Shown here: piece by piece, positions 32,858 through 40,586 of the stretch
Layout of the letters: every line of letters begins with the position of its first letter
How positions within the stretch are numbered: position 1 is the stretch's first letter
Assembly (NCBI GenBank): GCA_022797215.1
Contig: JAAWKD010000017.1
Span: 1-47,864 of the forward strand
Direction of reading: 5' to 3'
Length of the DNA stretch: 47,864 bases
Source: Clostridia bacterium
GTDB taxonomy: Bacteria > Bacillota > Clostridia > TANB77 > CAG-508
Notes under the pieces: generated by a model
Told to the model about the DNA's origin: nothing
Database searches by the model: none
Seen by the model: only the letters and a program-made list of their open reading frames with translations
Position numbers and translations under genes: made by a program

Positions 32858-32887
32858 TTGCCTTTAAGCTACTTTTTGTGATATAAT
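32858..32887 (+). promoter_or_regulatory. Promoter of rpsB
   Basis: TTGCCT (32858-32863) and TATAAT (32882-32887) with 18-bp spacing. A leader of roughly 110 bases before rpsB might be used for S2 autoregulation, but I see no known motif. Confidence 0.6.
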
Positions 32888-33004
32888 ACCTACTGTTGAA
32901 AAATACACACACATTGTAAGCCGAAGAAAAGTGCTTATGAAAAATAAGTTTTCTGAGGTGCTTGAGCAATAGTGGAGGAACAAACTAAAAGGAGGAAAAG
33001 AATT

Positions 33005-33793
33005 ATGGCAGTAGTTGCAATGAAACAATTACTAGAAGCTGGTGTTCATTTTGGACATCAAACTAGAAGATGGGATCCTAAAATGGCTGAATATATTTTT
33101 CAAGCTAGAAATGGTATCCACATCATCGACTTACAAAAGACATCTAAAAAATTAGACGAAGCATATGCTTTCTTAAAAGAACAAGCAGAAGCAGGAAAAA
33201 CAGTTTTATTTGTAGGAACAAAAAAACAAGCACAAGATTGTATGAAGGAAGCTGCTGAAAAATGCGGTATGTACTATGTAAATCAAAGATGGTTAGGTGG
33301 TACATTAACAAACTTTGCAACAATTAGAAGAAGAATTGGAAGATTAATCGAACTTGAAACAATGCAAGAAGATGGAACTTTCGATGTATTACCTAAAAAA
33401 GAGGTTATTCTTTTAAAGAAAGAAATGGAAAAATTAGAGAAAAACCTTGGTGGAATTAAAGAGATGACTGAAATTCCAGGAGTTATGTTTATTGTAGATC
33501 CTAAGAAAGAAAGAATTGGAATTTTAGAAGCTAGAAAATTAGGAATTCCAGTTATTGGTTTAGTAGATACTAACTGTAATCCAGAAGATGTAGATTATGC
33601 TATTCCAGGAAATGACGATGCTATTCGTGCAGTTAAATTAATTGCAGATAGTATGGCAAACGCTGTTATTGAAGGAAGACAAGGAGAATCTATGGAAATG
33701 GCTGAGGAAGCTATGGAAGGTGAAGAAATAGCAGAAGAGCCAACAGATATGGAAGAAGTAGTGGCAGAAGCTACAGAGGAAACAGCTGAATAA
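33005..33793 (+). CDS. rpsB: 30S ribosomal protein S2
   Basis: A 262-aa protein: [49 protein letters not shown] and [20 protein letters not shown] are all S2 hallmarks. An acidic, Met-Glu-rich tail of about 30 residues extends the C-terminus. The ATG at 33005 has AGGAGG upstream; a GTG at 32972 would read through that site. It is followed by tsf, the universal order. Confidence 0.98.
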   Translation: MAVVAMKQLLEAGVHFGHQTRRWDPKMAEYIFQARNGIHIIDLQKTSKKLDEAYAFLKEQAEAGKTVLFVGTKKQAQDCMKEAAEKCGMYYVNQRWLGGTLTNFATIRRRIGRLIELETMQEDGTFDVLPKKEVILLKKEMEKLEKNLGGIKEMTEIPGVMFIVDPKKERIGILEARKLGIPVIGLVDTNCNPEDVDYAIPGNDDAIRAVKLIADSMANAVIEGRQGESMEMAEEAMEGEEIAEEPTDMEEVVAEATEETAE

Positions 33794-33929
33794 TTAAGCA
33801 TATACAAGGATGTGTCTTATCCTGATATACAAGGAGAAAAGGTGCATCCTTTTATAAATAAAATACAAAATTAAGATTTTTTAGGCGATTAAAATCGTAG
33901 AAAATCTAAAATTTATATAACTTATTTCT

Positions 33930-33962
33930 ACGCCAAGTGCTTTTTAAGCACTTTTCTAGAAC
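33930..33962 (+). promoter_or_regulatory. Hairpins between rpsB and tsf
   Basis: AAGTGC/GCACTT with a 7-base T/A loop and a short T-run (about 33,936-33,958) looks like a weak attenuator. An AAGGATG/CATCCTT pair (about 33,807-33,850) precedes it. They may set the lower EF-Ts to S2 ratio. No gene lies between. Confidence 0.5.
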
Positions 33963-33985
33963 TAAGAAAAAAGGAGGATTTTAAA

Positions 33986-34867
33986 ATGATTACTGCTGAA
34001 TTAGTAAAACAACTAAGAGAAAAAACAGGTGCAGGAATGATGGACTGCAAAAAAGTGTTAACAGAAACTAACGGAGATGAAGAAAAAGCAATTGAACTTT
34101 TACGTGAAAGAGGAATTGCAAAAGCAGCTAAGAAATCAGACAGAATTGCTGCTGAAGGTTTAGTTACAACTTATGTAACAGCTGACCAAAAAGTAGGAGT
34201 AGTAGTAGAAGTTAATGCAGAAACAGACTTTGTTGCTAAGAATGAAGAGTTTAGAAACTTTGTAGCAGATATTGCAAAACAAGTTGCAGAAAAAAGACCA
34301 GCTACAGTAGAAGAATTATTAGCACAAACATCTATGGTTGAAACAGATAAAACTGTTCAAGATGTATTAACAAACAAAATTGCTACAATTGGTGAAAATA
34401 TGTCAATTCGTAGATTTGAAAGATTTGAGAGCAATGGCTTAGTAGAAAGCTATATCCATGGAGATGGAAAAATTGGTGTTTTAGTAGAAATGGAAAATGG
34501 AAACACAGATTTAGCAAAAGACGTTTGTATGCAAATTGCAGCAGCTAAACCAGAATACTTAAATAGAGAATCTGTTCCAGCTGATAGAGTAGCACATGAA
34601 ATGGAAATTTTAAAAGCACAAGCAGTAAATGAAGGAAAACCAGAAGCAGTTGCAGAAAAAATTGTACAAGGTAGAATTAATAAATTTTATGGTGAAATCT
34701 GCTTAGTAGAGCAAGATTTCGTAAAAGATCCAGACCAAACAGTTGGAAAACTAGTAGAATCTAAAGGAGCTAAAATCGTTAGATTTGCAAGATTTGAAAA
34801 AGGCGAAGGATTACAAAAAAGAGAAGAAAATTTTGCAGAAGAAGTAGCAAAACAAATTAATGGATAA
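33986..34867 (+). CDS. tsf: Elongation factor Ts
   Basis: A 293-aa protein: VKQLREKTGAGMMDCKKVL at the N-terminus, AAEGLVTTYV, VEVNAETDFVAKNEEF and later YIHGDGKIGVLVEM, all EF-Ts signatures. Known: it recycles EF-Tu by nucleotide exchange. The terminator at 34,874-34,904 ends the unit. Confidence 0.98.
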   Translation: MITAELVKQLREKTGAGMMDCKKVLTETNGDEEKAIELLRERGIAKAAKKSDRIAAEGLVTTYVTADQKVGVVVEVNAETDFVAKNEEFRNFVADIAKQVAEKRPATVEELLAQTSMVETDKTVQDVLTNKIATIGENMSIRRFERFESNGLVESYIHGDGKIGVLVEMENGNTDLAKDVCMQIAAAKPEYLNRESVPADRVAHEMEILKAQAVNEGKPEAVAEKIVQGRINKFYGEICLVEQDFVKDPDQTVGKLVESKGAKIVRFARFEKGEGLQKREENFAEEVAKQING

Positions 34868-34873
34868 TAGAAA

Positions 34874-34904
34874 GAGCAGCACATATTTTTATGTGTTGCT
34901 TTTT
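34874..34904 (+). terminator. Terminator of rpsB-tsf
   Basis: An 11-bp stem with one wobble (34874-34884 with 34889-34899), a TTTT loop and a T-run. Confidence 0.85.
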
Positions 34905-35033
34905 GGCATTTATACGGACAAGAGAAATAATGTAATGTATTGAAAAACTATTGGTTTTGTGATATTATAGTATAGTTAATGCTAAGTGCATAACATATTA
35001 ATTGGGGTATATATGCCCGAAAGGAGAAAGGTT

Positions 35034-35225
35034 ATGAAAAGGGTTAAACATCCTCACCGGAAGTTGACCAAAAGGCAGCGCTGGAAAAGGAGAGGGTGTC
35101 CGCGAAGAACTGCAAAGCTTTGTCGAAGCATTGCAGGTAGGAAGTGTGCATCTTGCCCGCTGAAAATGAAGAAGAATTGTTTTGGATACAACGGGAAGGA
35201 TGATAAGGCTTTCCACTGGTTCTAA
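35034..35225 (+). CDS. GC-rich, cysteine-containing basic small protein, foreign-looking
   Basis: A 63-aa, strongly basic protein (KRQRWKRRGCPRRTAKLCRS) with six cysteines in C-x6-C and CASC-x6-C-like spacing, suggesting metal binding or nucleic-acid contact. Its base composition, near 50% GC, and its use of codons such as CGC, CCC and CGG differ sharply from all neighbours. It has its own AAGGAG (35021-35026) and promoter (TTGAAA 34940, TATTAT 34963). A GC-rich terminator (about 35,240-35,270) closes it. It holds the only in-frame CGG (codon 9, 35058-35060) found outside the six recoding sites; the +1 reading there hits TGA two codons later. Probably a recent transfer. Confidence 0.55.
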   Translation: MKRVKHPHRKLTKRQRWKRRGCPRRTAKLCRSIAGRKCASCPLKMKKNCFGYNGKDDKAFHWF

Positions 35226-35239
35226 TTTCACAGCCACTC

Positions 35240-35275
35240 GCCAGGCCACATCTTGTGGCTTGGCATTTTTTTTGG
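35240..35275 (+). terminator. GC-rich intrinsic terminator
   Basis: An 11-bp stem (GCCAGGCCACA with its complement, one mismatch) around a TCT loop, followed by a long T-run. It ends the foreign-looking gene. Confidence 0.8.
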
Positions 35276-35335
35276 TATTCTCTTGTTTCAATGACAAGGA
35301 TTTGATATAATAACCAATAGAAAGAAGGTGGCAAA

Positions 35336-36073
35336 TTGATATTAAAAATAATTACTTTTAATATTGCACATGGAAAAGGAATGGATGGAAATGTAGAGAT
35401 TGCAAGACAAGCAGAATTAATAAAAGCATATCGACCTGACATTGTATTTCTGCAAGAGATAGATATGTATACCAAAAGAGCAGGGGAGACCAACCAGATT
35501 CGTGAATTTAGTAAAAAGTTAGGATTACCATATTGTTCTATGGAAAGTAATATTACGATTGAAGAAGGGTATTATGGAGATGGGATTATTAGTAGATTTC
35601 CTATTGCATTTTCAACCAATTATTTAATGCCACTTACTGATATTAATCATGAACAAAGAGGAATACTGTGCAATCAAATTTCTTTTGGAACAACTAAAAT
35701 TAATCTATTTTCAGTACATTTATCTACTTATGTAGAAGAGAGAGTATTAGCAGCTAAAGAAATGCAGAAGATTCTTCGTAAAATAGATAAAACAGAACTT
35801 GTTATCATGGGGGGAGACTTTAATGTAGGGGTAACGAGGTTAGGAAAGGGGAAATATACCTTTGAACCAGAAGAGAAATATGAAGAGTATGAAATATTAA
35901 AACAAACTCTAGAGCAAACACCAAATCAAAAAGATACATGGTTTTCTAAATTAGGACAAGGATGTATTGATACAATTTTTTATTCAAAAGGGATTAGATT
36001 AAACAGCTATGAGACCATTGAAGCCAATGGAACATCAGATCATAATCCAATTTATGCAGAATTTGATATTTAA
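35336..36073 (+). CDS. Endonuclease/exonuclease/phosphatase-fold hydrolase
   Basis: A 245-aa EEP-family protein: ITFNIAHGKGMDG (N for metal), DIVFLQEIDMYT (E), LVIMGGDFNVG (DxN), CIDTIFYSK and GTSDHNPIYAEF (DH). Family members cleave phosphodiesters of nucleic acids, phosphoinositides or sphingomyelin; the substrate is unknown here. It starts at TTG with AAGGTGG upstream; TATAAT at 35305-35310 probably belongs to its promoter. It is followed after 21 bases by a polytopic membrane gene. Confidence 0.88.
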   Translation: MILKIITFNIAHGKGMDGNVEIARQAELIKAYRPDIVFLQEIDMYTKRAGETNQIREFSKKLGLPYCSMESNITIEEGYYGDGIISRFPIAFSTNYLMPLTDINHEQRGILCNQISFGTTKINLFSVHLSTYVEERVLAAKEMQKILRKIDKTELVIMGGDFNVGVTRLGKGKYTFEPEEKYEEYEILKQTLEQTPNQKDTWFSKLGQGCIDTIFYSKGIRLNSYETIEANGTSDHNPIYAEFDI

Positions 36074-36094
36074 TATAATTAGGAGAGTAGAAAA

Positions 36095-37780
36095 ATGACA
36101 GAAAAAACAAAAATAAAATTTCATGTGTTAGCAGTATTTTGCATCTTGATTTTTTGCTTTGCACTAACACCAGTTACCTTTCAAAATGATACTTATTATA
36201 GTATAACAATAGGAAAGCATATTGTAGAAACAGGTCAAATTGATATGCAAGATCCATTTTCTTGGCATGAAGATTTACCATATACTTACCCACATTGGGG
36301 ATATGACGTGGGTACTTATTTTGTATACCAGTTAGGAGAAAATATTGGTATTGGAGGTTTTGCTGCAATTTATATAGCAACAGTTTTACTGGCTATGATA
36401 TTAGGTGTACTAAGCTATTATATTCTAAATAAACTGTGCAAAAACCCAGTAGTTAGTTTAGTAATTACAATGATTATTATGTACTTATTACAAGATTTCA
36501 TTACAGCAAGAGCACAACTCATAACTTATATTTTATTTGCCTTTACAATATACTCAATAGAACAATTTATTGAAACTAAAAAGAAGAGATATGCTATTTA
36601 TCTAATTGTAATTCCAATTTTACTTGCCAATTTACACTGTGCAGTATGGCCATTCTACTTTGTATTATACTTACCATATATTGCAGAATATTTACTAGCA
36701 GTTATTGGTGATGCTAGATTGTATTATTGGTTTGAAATCAAGAGAAACAAAGATAAATTAAATAGATTAATGAAAAAGGGGAAAACAGAAGAAATTGAAA
36801 AGCAAGAAGTCAAAATTGCCGAGCTACAAGTAGCAAGAGACAATGCAAGTGATAAAGAGAAGAAAAGAAGAGAACATCCTTATAAAGTTATTTTTCGAAA
36901 AAAGCCTATGGTTAAGTGGGTAATTGTCATTATGATTATTTGTATTTTTACAGGACTTTTAACACCTTTAGGAGAAGTACCATATACCTACCTAGTAAAA
37001 ACTATGCAAGGAAATACCACACAAAATATTAGTGAACATCAACCATTAGTGCTAATCAATAATAGAGCAATGCTAATTACATTTATTGTATATATACTTT
37101 TATTAATTTTTACAGATACAAAAGCTAGTTTAAGTGATTTCTTTATGATAGGTGGACTTACTATTTTAAGTTTTATGTCTAGAAGACAGACAGCTTTATT
37201 TGCTATTATAGCAGGTTTCATTTTTGCAAAATTAGTAGCAGAATTTATTAACAAATATGACAAAAATGGAACTAAAGCAGTAATGGAATTTGTTACTACT
37301 ATTTTAGGAAGAATATTTACCATCTTGGTCGTTGTGCTACTTAGTATTTTGATATATCGTGGGAAAGAAAAAGACCAGTTTGTTAATGAAAGGTCATATC
37401 CAGTAGCAGCCTCTAATTTTATTTTAGAGAACCTAGATGTTGAAAATATACATTTATTTAATGAATACAATTATGGAAGTTATTTACTTTATCGAGGAAT
37501 ACCTGTATTTATTGACTCCAGAGCAGATTTATATGCCCCAGAATTTAATGGTACAAAAAATGAAGAAGGAAAGTGGGAAGGTAGAGACATCTTTTCAGAC
37601 TATATTAACGTTTCTAGTATTAGTACTTATTATGAAGACAAAATGGAGAAATATGAGATTACACATGTCATTATCGGAAAAAATACAAAGTTAAATATGT
37701 TCTTATCACGAGATAGCAATTATTTAGAGTTATACTCAGATGACTATTTTGTAGTATATGAACGTTTAGACTATGAATAG
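36095..37780 (+). CDS. Polytopic membrane protein, possible GT-C-type glycosyltransferase
   Basis: A 561-aa protein with about 10-12 membrane spans, split by a cytoplasmic charged, coiled-coil-like insert (about residues 212-265: DKLNRLMKKGKTEEIEKQEV). The first span is followed by an exported loop beginning TPVTFQNDTYYSITIGKHIV, where GT-C enzymes carry catalytic acidic residues. A C-terminal exported domain has VENIHLFNEYNYGSYLLYRG and IDSRADLY, a motif seen in similar uncharacterised membrane proteins. The GT-C assignment is inference from topology only. Confidence 0.6.
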   Translation: MTEKTKIKFHVLAVFCILIFCFALTPVTFQNDTYYSITIGKHIVETGQIDMQDPFSWHEDLPYTYPHWGYDVGTYFVYQLGENIGIGGFAAIYIATVLLAMILGVLSYYILNKLCKNPVVSLVITMIIMYLLQDFITARAQLITYILFAFTIYSIEQFIETKKKRYAIYLIVIPILLANLHCAVWPFYFVLYLPYIAEYLLAVIGDARLYYWFEIKRNKDKLNRLMKKGKTEEIEKQEVKIAELQVARDNASDKEKKRREHPYKVIFRKKPMVKWVIVIMIICIFTGLLTPLGEVPYTYLVKTMQGNTTQNISEHQPLVLINNRAMLITFIVYILLLIFTDTKASLSDFFMIGGLTILSFMSRRQTALFAIIAGFIFAKLVAEFINKYDKNGTKAVMEFVTTILGRIFTILVVVLLSILIYRGKEKDQFVNERSYPVAASNFILENLDVENIHLFNEYNYGSYLLYRGIPVFIDSRADLYAPEFNGTKNEEGKWEGRDIFSDYINVSSISTYYEDKMEKYEITHVIIGKNTKLNMFLSRDSNYLELYSDDYFVVYERLDYE

Positions 37781-37817
37781 AGTAATGTTCAAACATTAAT
37801 AAAAGGAGATTTTGGAA

Positions 37818-38705
37818 TTGAATGTAGAACAAGGTGGAGTAAGAATAGACAAATATATAGCAGAAAAAGAAGAATTATCTCGTGTAGCAGTTCAGAGATT
37901 ATTAGATGAGGGAAATATTTTAGTAAATAGAGACAAGGTAAAAGCCTCCTATATTGTACAACAGGGGGATGAAATTGATATTCATATTCCAGAAGTGAAA
38001 GAAACAGAATTGAAACCACAAGATATTCCGTTAGACATCATTTATGAAGATAAGGATATTATAGTAGTTAATAAAGCAAAGGGAATGGTGGTACATCCAG
38101 CAGCAGGAAATCCAGATGGAACTTTAGTAAATGCAATTATGTCACATTGCAAGGAAAACTTATCTGGTATTGGCGGAGAATTAAGACCTGGTATAGTACA
38201 TCGTTTGGACAAGGATACCTCTGGATTATTAATTATTGCCAAAAATGATAAAGCGCATTTAGCAATTAGCGAGCAAATTCAAAGTAGGCAGGTCAAAAAG
38301 ACTTATTTAGCATTGGTAAAGGGAGATGTGCCAGAAAATGAAGCTACTATTAAAATGCCAATAGGAAGAAGTACAAAAGATAGGAAGAAAATGGCTATAA
38401 CGCCAAAAGGGAAAGAAGCAATTACACATTTTAAGGTAGTAGAAAGATTTCAAAAATATACTTACTTAGAGGTCAATATTGAAACTGGAAGAACACATCA
38501 AATAAGGGTGCACATGGCAGAAATTGGACATCCAGTTGTAGGAGATATGGTATATTCAAATGGAAAAAATGAATTTGGAGTAGAAGGGCAGATGTTACAT
38601 GCACATAGGTTAGAGTTTAGGCATCCTATTACAGAAAAAGAAATGTGCTTAGAAGCACCTTTGCCAGAGTATTTTACTAATATATTGTTAAATTTAAGAA
38701 GTTAA
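37818..38705 (+). CDS. RluA/RluD-family 23S rRNA pseudouridine synthase
   Basis: A 295-aa protein: an N-terminal S4 domain (RIDKYIAEKEELSRVAVQRL) and a catalytic domain with GIVHRLDKDTSGLLIIAK (catalytic D) and INIETGRTHQIR-type motif (NIETGRTHQIRVHM). Family members modify 23S rRNA uridines. TTG at 37818 has AAGGAG nine bases upstream; the TTG at 37812 is only three bases away from it. Confidence 0.93.
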   Translation: MNVEQGGVRIDKYIAEKEELSRVAVQRLLDEGNILVNRDKVKASYIVQQGDEIDIHIPEVKETELKPQDIPLDIIYEDKDIIVVNKAKGMVVHPAAGNPDGTLVNAIMSHCKENLSGIGGELRPGIVHRLDKDTSGLLIIAKNDKAHLAISEQIQSRQVKKTYLALVKGDVPENEATIKMPIGRSTKDRKKMAITPKGKEAITHFKVVERFQKYTYLEVNIETGRTHQIRVHMAEIGHPVVGDMVYSNGKNEFGVEGQMLHAHRLEFRHPITEKEMCLEAPLPEYFTNILLNLRS

Positions 38706-38750
38706 TTGTATTAGTATTATATAAATTTAATAAAAAGAGGGAAAATAGAA

Positions 38751-39479
38751 ATGGAAGAACGATTACAAAAATTTCTGGCCAATCAGGGGATTTGTTCTAG
38801 ACGAAAAGCAGAAGAAAAGATTTTACAGGGGAAAGTCAAAGTCAATGGGCATGTTGTAACAGAACTAGGTACAAAAGTAGATCCTGAAAAAGACGAAATA
38901 TACTATGAAGAAAAGCAAATTCTTAATCAGACGGAGAAAGTATATATTTTGTTAAATAAACCAATTGGTTATGTCACAACTGTCAAAGATCAATTTAATA
39001 GACCAACAGTGATGGAATTACTGAAAGAACATGGCAAGCCAATTAAAGTTTCTGTTGTACCAGTGGGGAGATTAGATATGTATACATCTGGAGCTCTAAT
39101 TTTAAGCAATGATGGAGATTTTGTATATAAGATAACACATCCTAAGCATGAAATAACCAAAACTTATCAGGTAACAGTAAAGGGAAGTATTACAGAAACC
39201 GAGATAGAGCAATTAAAACAGGGCGTAGATATTGGAGAATATGTTACAAAACCAGCTCAAGTTAGAATTATGAAAATCGATGTGGAAAAAAATATTTCTA
39301 GACTTGAAATTACCATTCATGAGGGGAAAAATAGACAAGTAAGACGTATGTGTGAATCCGTTGGAAGAAAGGTATTAGCTTTACATAGAAGTAAAATAGG
39401 AGACTTGAATGTAAAAGAATTGAAACTAGGAAATTGGAGATATTTGACTAAGCAAGAAGTAGATAAATTGGACAAATAG
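38751..39479 (+). CDS. RsuA/RluB-family pseudouridine synthase
   Basis: A 242-aa protein: S4 domain (RLQKFLANQGICSRRKAEEK) followed by the synthase domain with VVPVGRLDMYTSGALILSND (catalytic D), and KNRQVRRMCESVGRKVLALH near the C-terminus. Known relatives modify U2605 of 23S rRNA (RluB) or U516 of 16S rRNA (RsuA). It follows the RluD-type enzyme after 45 bases, a pairing of two rRNA modification genes. Confidence 0.94.
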   Translation: MEERLQKFLANQGICSRRKAEEKILQGKVKVNGHVVTELGTKVDPEKDEIYYEEKQILNQTEKVYILLNKPIGYVTTVKDQFNRPTVMELLKEHGKPIKVSVVPVGRLDMYTSGALILSNDGDFVYKITHPKHEITKTYQVTVKGSITETEIEQLKQGVDIGEYVTKPAQVRIMKIDVEKNISRLEITIHEGKNRQVRRMCESVGRKVLALHRSKIGDLNVKELKLGNWRYLTKQEVDKLDK

Positions 39480-39505
39480 AGGATAGTGTGTTATACTAAT
39501 ATTGG

Positions 39506-39528
39506 TTATTCATACAATGTATGAATAA
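39506..39528. promoter_or_regulatory. 23-bp palindrome before the winged-helix gene
   Basis: TTATTCATACA and its exact complement around one central A. A perfect 11-bp arm is unusual for chance. It lies 80 bases before the winged-helix gene and has no T-run, so it fits an operator. Confidence 0.6.
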
Positions 39529-39607
39529 TAGGATATGGCTAGAAGATAAAAAACTTTTAGTGTAATCAAAATTTGGTCTACTTATTAGAAGATTAAAGGA
39601 GGAAAAT

Positions 39608-40549
39608 ATGGTAGAAGATAATGAAATAAAAGCAACTGTATCACCATTTGCAATTCGTCAGGGTGAGTTAAAAGTATTTGATGGAAAAGATGGTTATGTA
39701 TCCATGAATCAAATTGTTCATAGAATTAATATTGGACATATTAATGATTTACACTTTTCTATTATGGAGTTAGTAAATGAATTTGAGTTTATTACTTCAA
39801 GACAATTAATTCAGATGTTAGAGTGGAAAGGCGTCGATGTTGGCTCGCAAGATAAATTAAATGCAAAATTAGAGCAATTAGTAAAAACTAAGATTTTAAC
39901 AAGATATTATTTTGACTCAGAAGATGGAAAAGGAATTTATCGTATTTACTGTTTGGAAAAGATGGGAAAATACTTATTAAACTCAAGAGGAATAGAATGT
40001 AATTGGCAACCAACAGACAACACAAAGCCAGTAGCTATGATTAAAAAAAGACTAGCAGGAAATCAAACAATGATAGCATATTTAAGAAAGGTAAAAGCTT
40101 TTGATTCATACACACCGAAGCCTGCATTTACTGCAAAAATGTCAGGGAAAACCTTTAAGGCAAGTGGTGGAAGTATTAAATTAACGAAGAACAATAAATC
40201 TATTCAATTTGTTTTTGAAGTAATTCGTAGAGAAGATGACTGGGAAAAGAAATTAGTAGACAAAATGAAGTTATATAAAGATTTCTATGAGAATTATCAA
40301 ACTGGTGATTCTGGCTATATGCAATTACCACAACTAATTCTAATTTGTGAAGATGAAAAGCATATGGCAGAGACTTTTAAAAATGTGGTAATCAATCAAG
40401 TAGAAATTTCAAAAATTAAATTATACTTTACTACCGATTTGAGACAAAATGAAGAGACTTTAGCAAAGACATTAGTAGAATTCAAATTAGATGAAGAAAC
40501 TAAAAAGTATAAGATGGAAAATATCGAAGTTAAATTATTAGGAATATAA
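39608..40549 (+). CDS. Winged-helix protein, replication-relaxation-like
   Basis: A 313-aa protein. Residues about 45-125 look like a winged helix (FEFITSRQLIQMLEWKGVDV, then LNAKLEQLVKTKILTRYYF), the pattern of replication-relaxation (Rep_relax) proteins. The C-terminal half is alpha/beta (SIQFVFEVIRREDDWEKK, LPQLILICEDEKHMAETF), resembling a restriction-like or VirD4-partner fold. It converges on a VirD4/TraG-like ATPase gene across a shared terminator; such proteins are often encoded with conjugation ATPases. GGAGGA precedes the ATG. Confidence 0.6.
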   Translation: MVEDNEIKATVSPFAIRQGELKVFDGKDGYVSMNQIVHRINIGHINDLHFSIMELVNEFEFITSRQLIQMLEWKGVDVGSQDKLNAKLEQLVKTKILTRYYFDSEDGKGIYRIYCLEKMGKYLLNSRGIECNWQPTDNTKPVAMIKKRLAGNQTMIAYLRKVKAFDSYTPKPAFTAKMSGKTFKASGGSIKLTKNNKSIQFVFEVIRREDDWEKKLVDKMKLYKDFYENYQTGDSGYMQLPQLILICEDEKHMAETFKNVVINQVEISKIKLYFTTDLRQNEETLAKTLVEFKLDEETKKYKMENIEVKLLGI

Positions 40550-40557
40550 TAAAGAAA

Positions 40558-40582
40558 ATCTCCCAGTATCAAACTGGGAGAT
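40558..40582. terminator. Bidirectional terminator
   Basis: A 10-bp stem (40558-40567 with 40573-40582) around ATCAA, between two convergent genes. Confidence 0.85.
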
Positions 40583-40586
40583 AATT

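Noticed and set aside
35121..35127. TGTCGAA match in the GC-rich gene
   Set aside because: It lies inside a coding region with different composition, with no promoter next to it; chance is likely.
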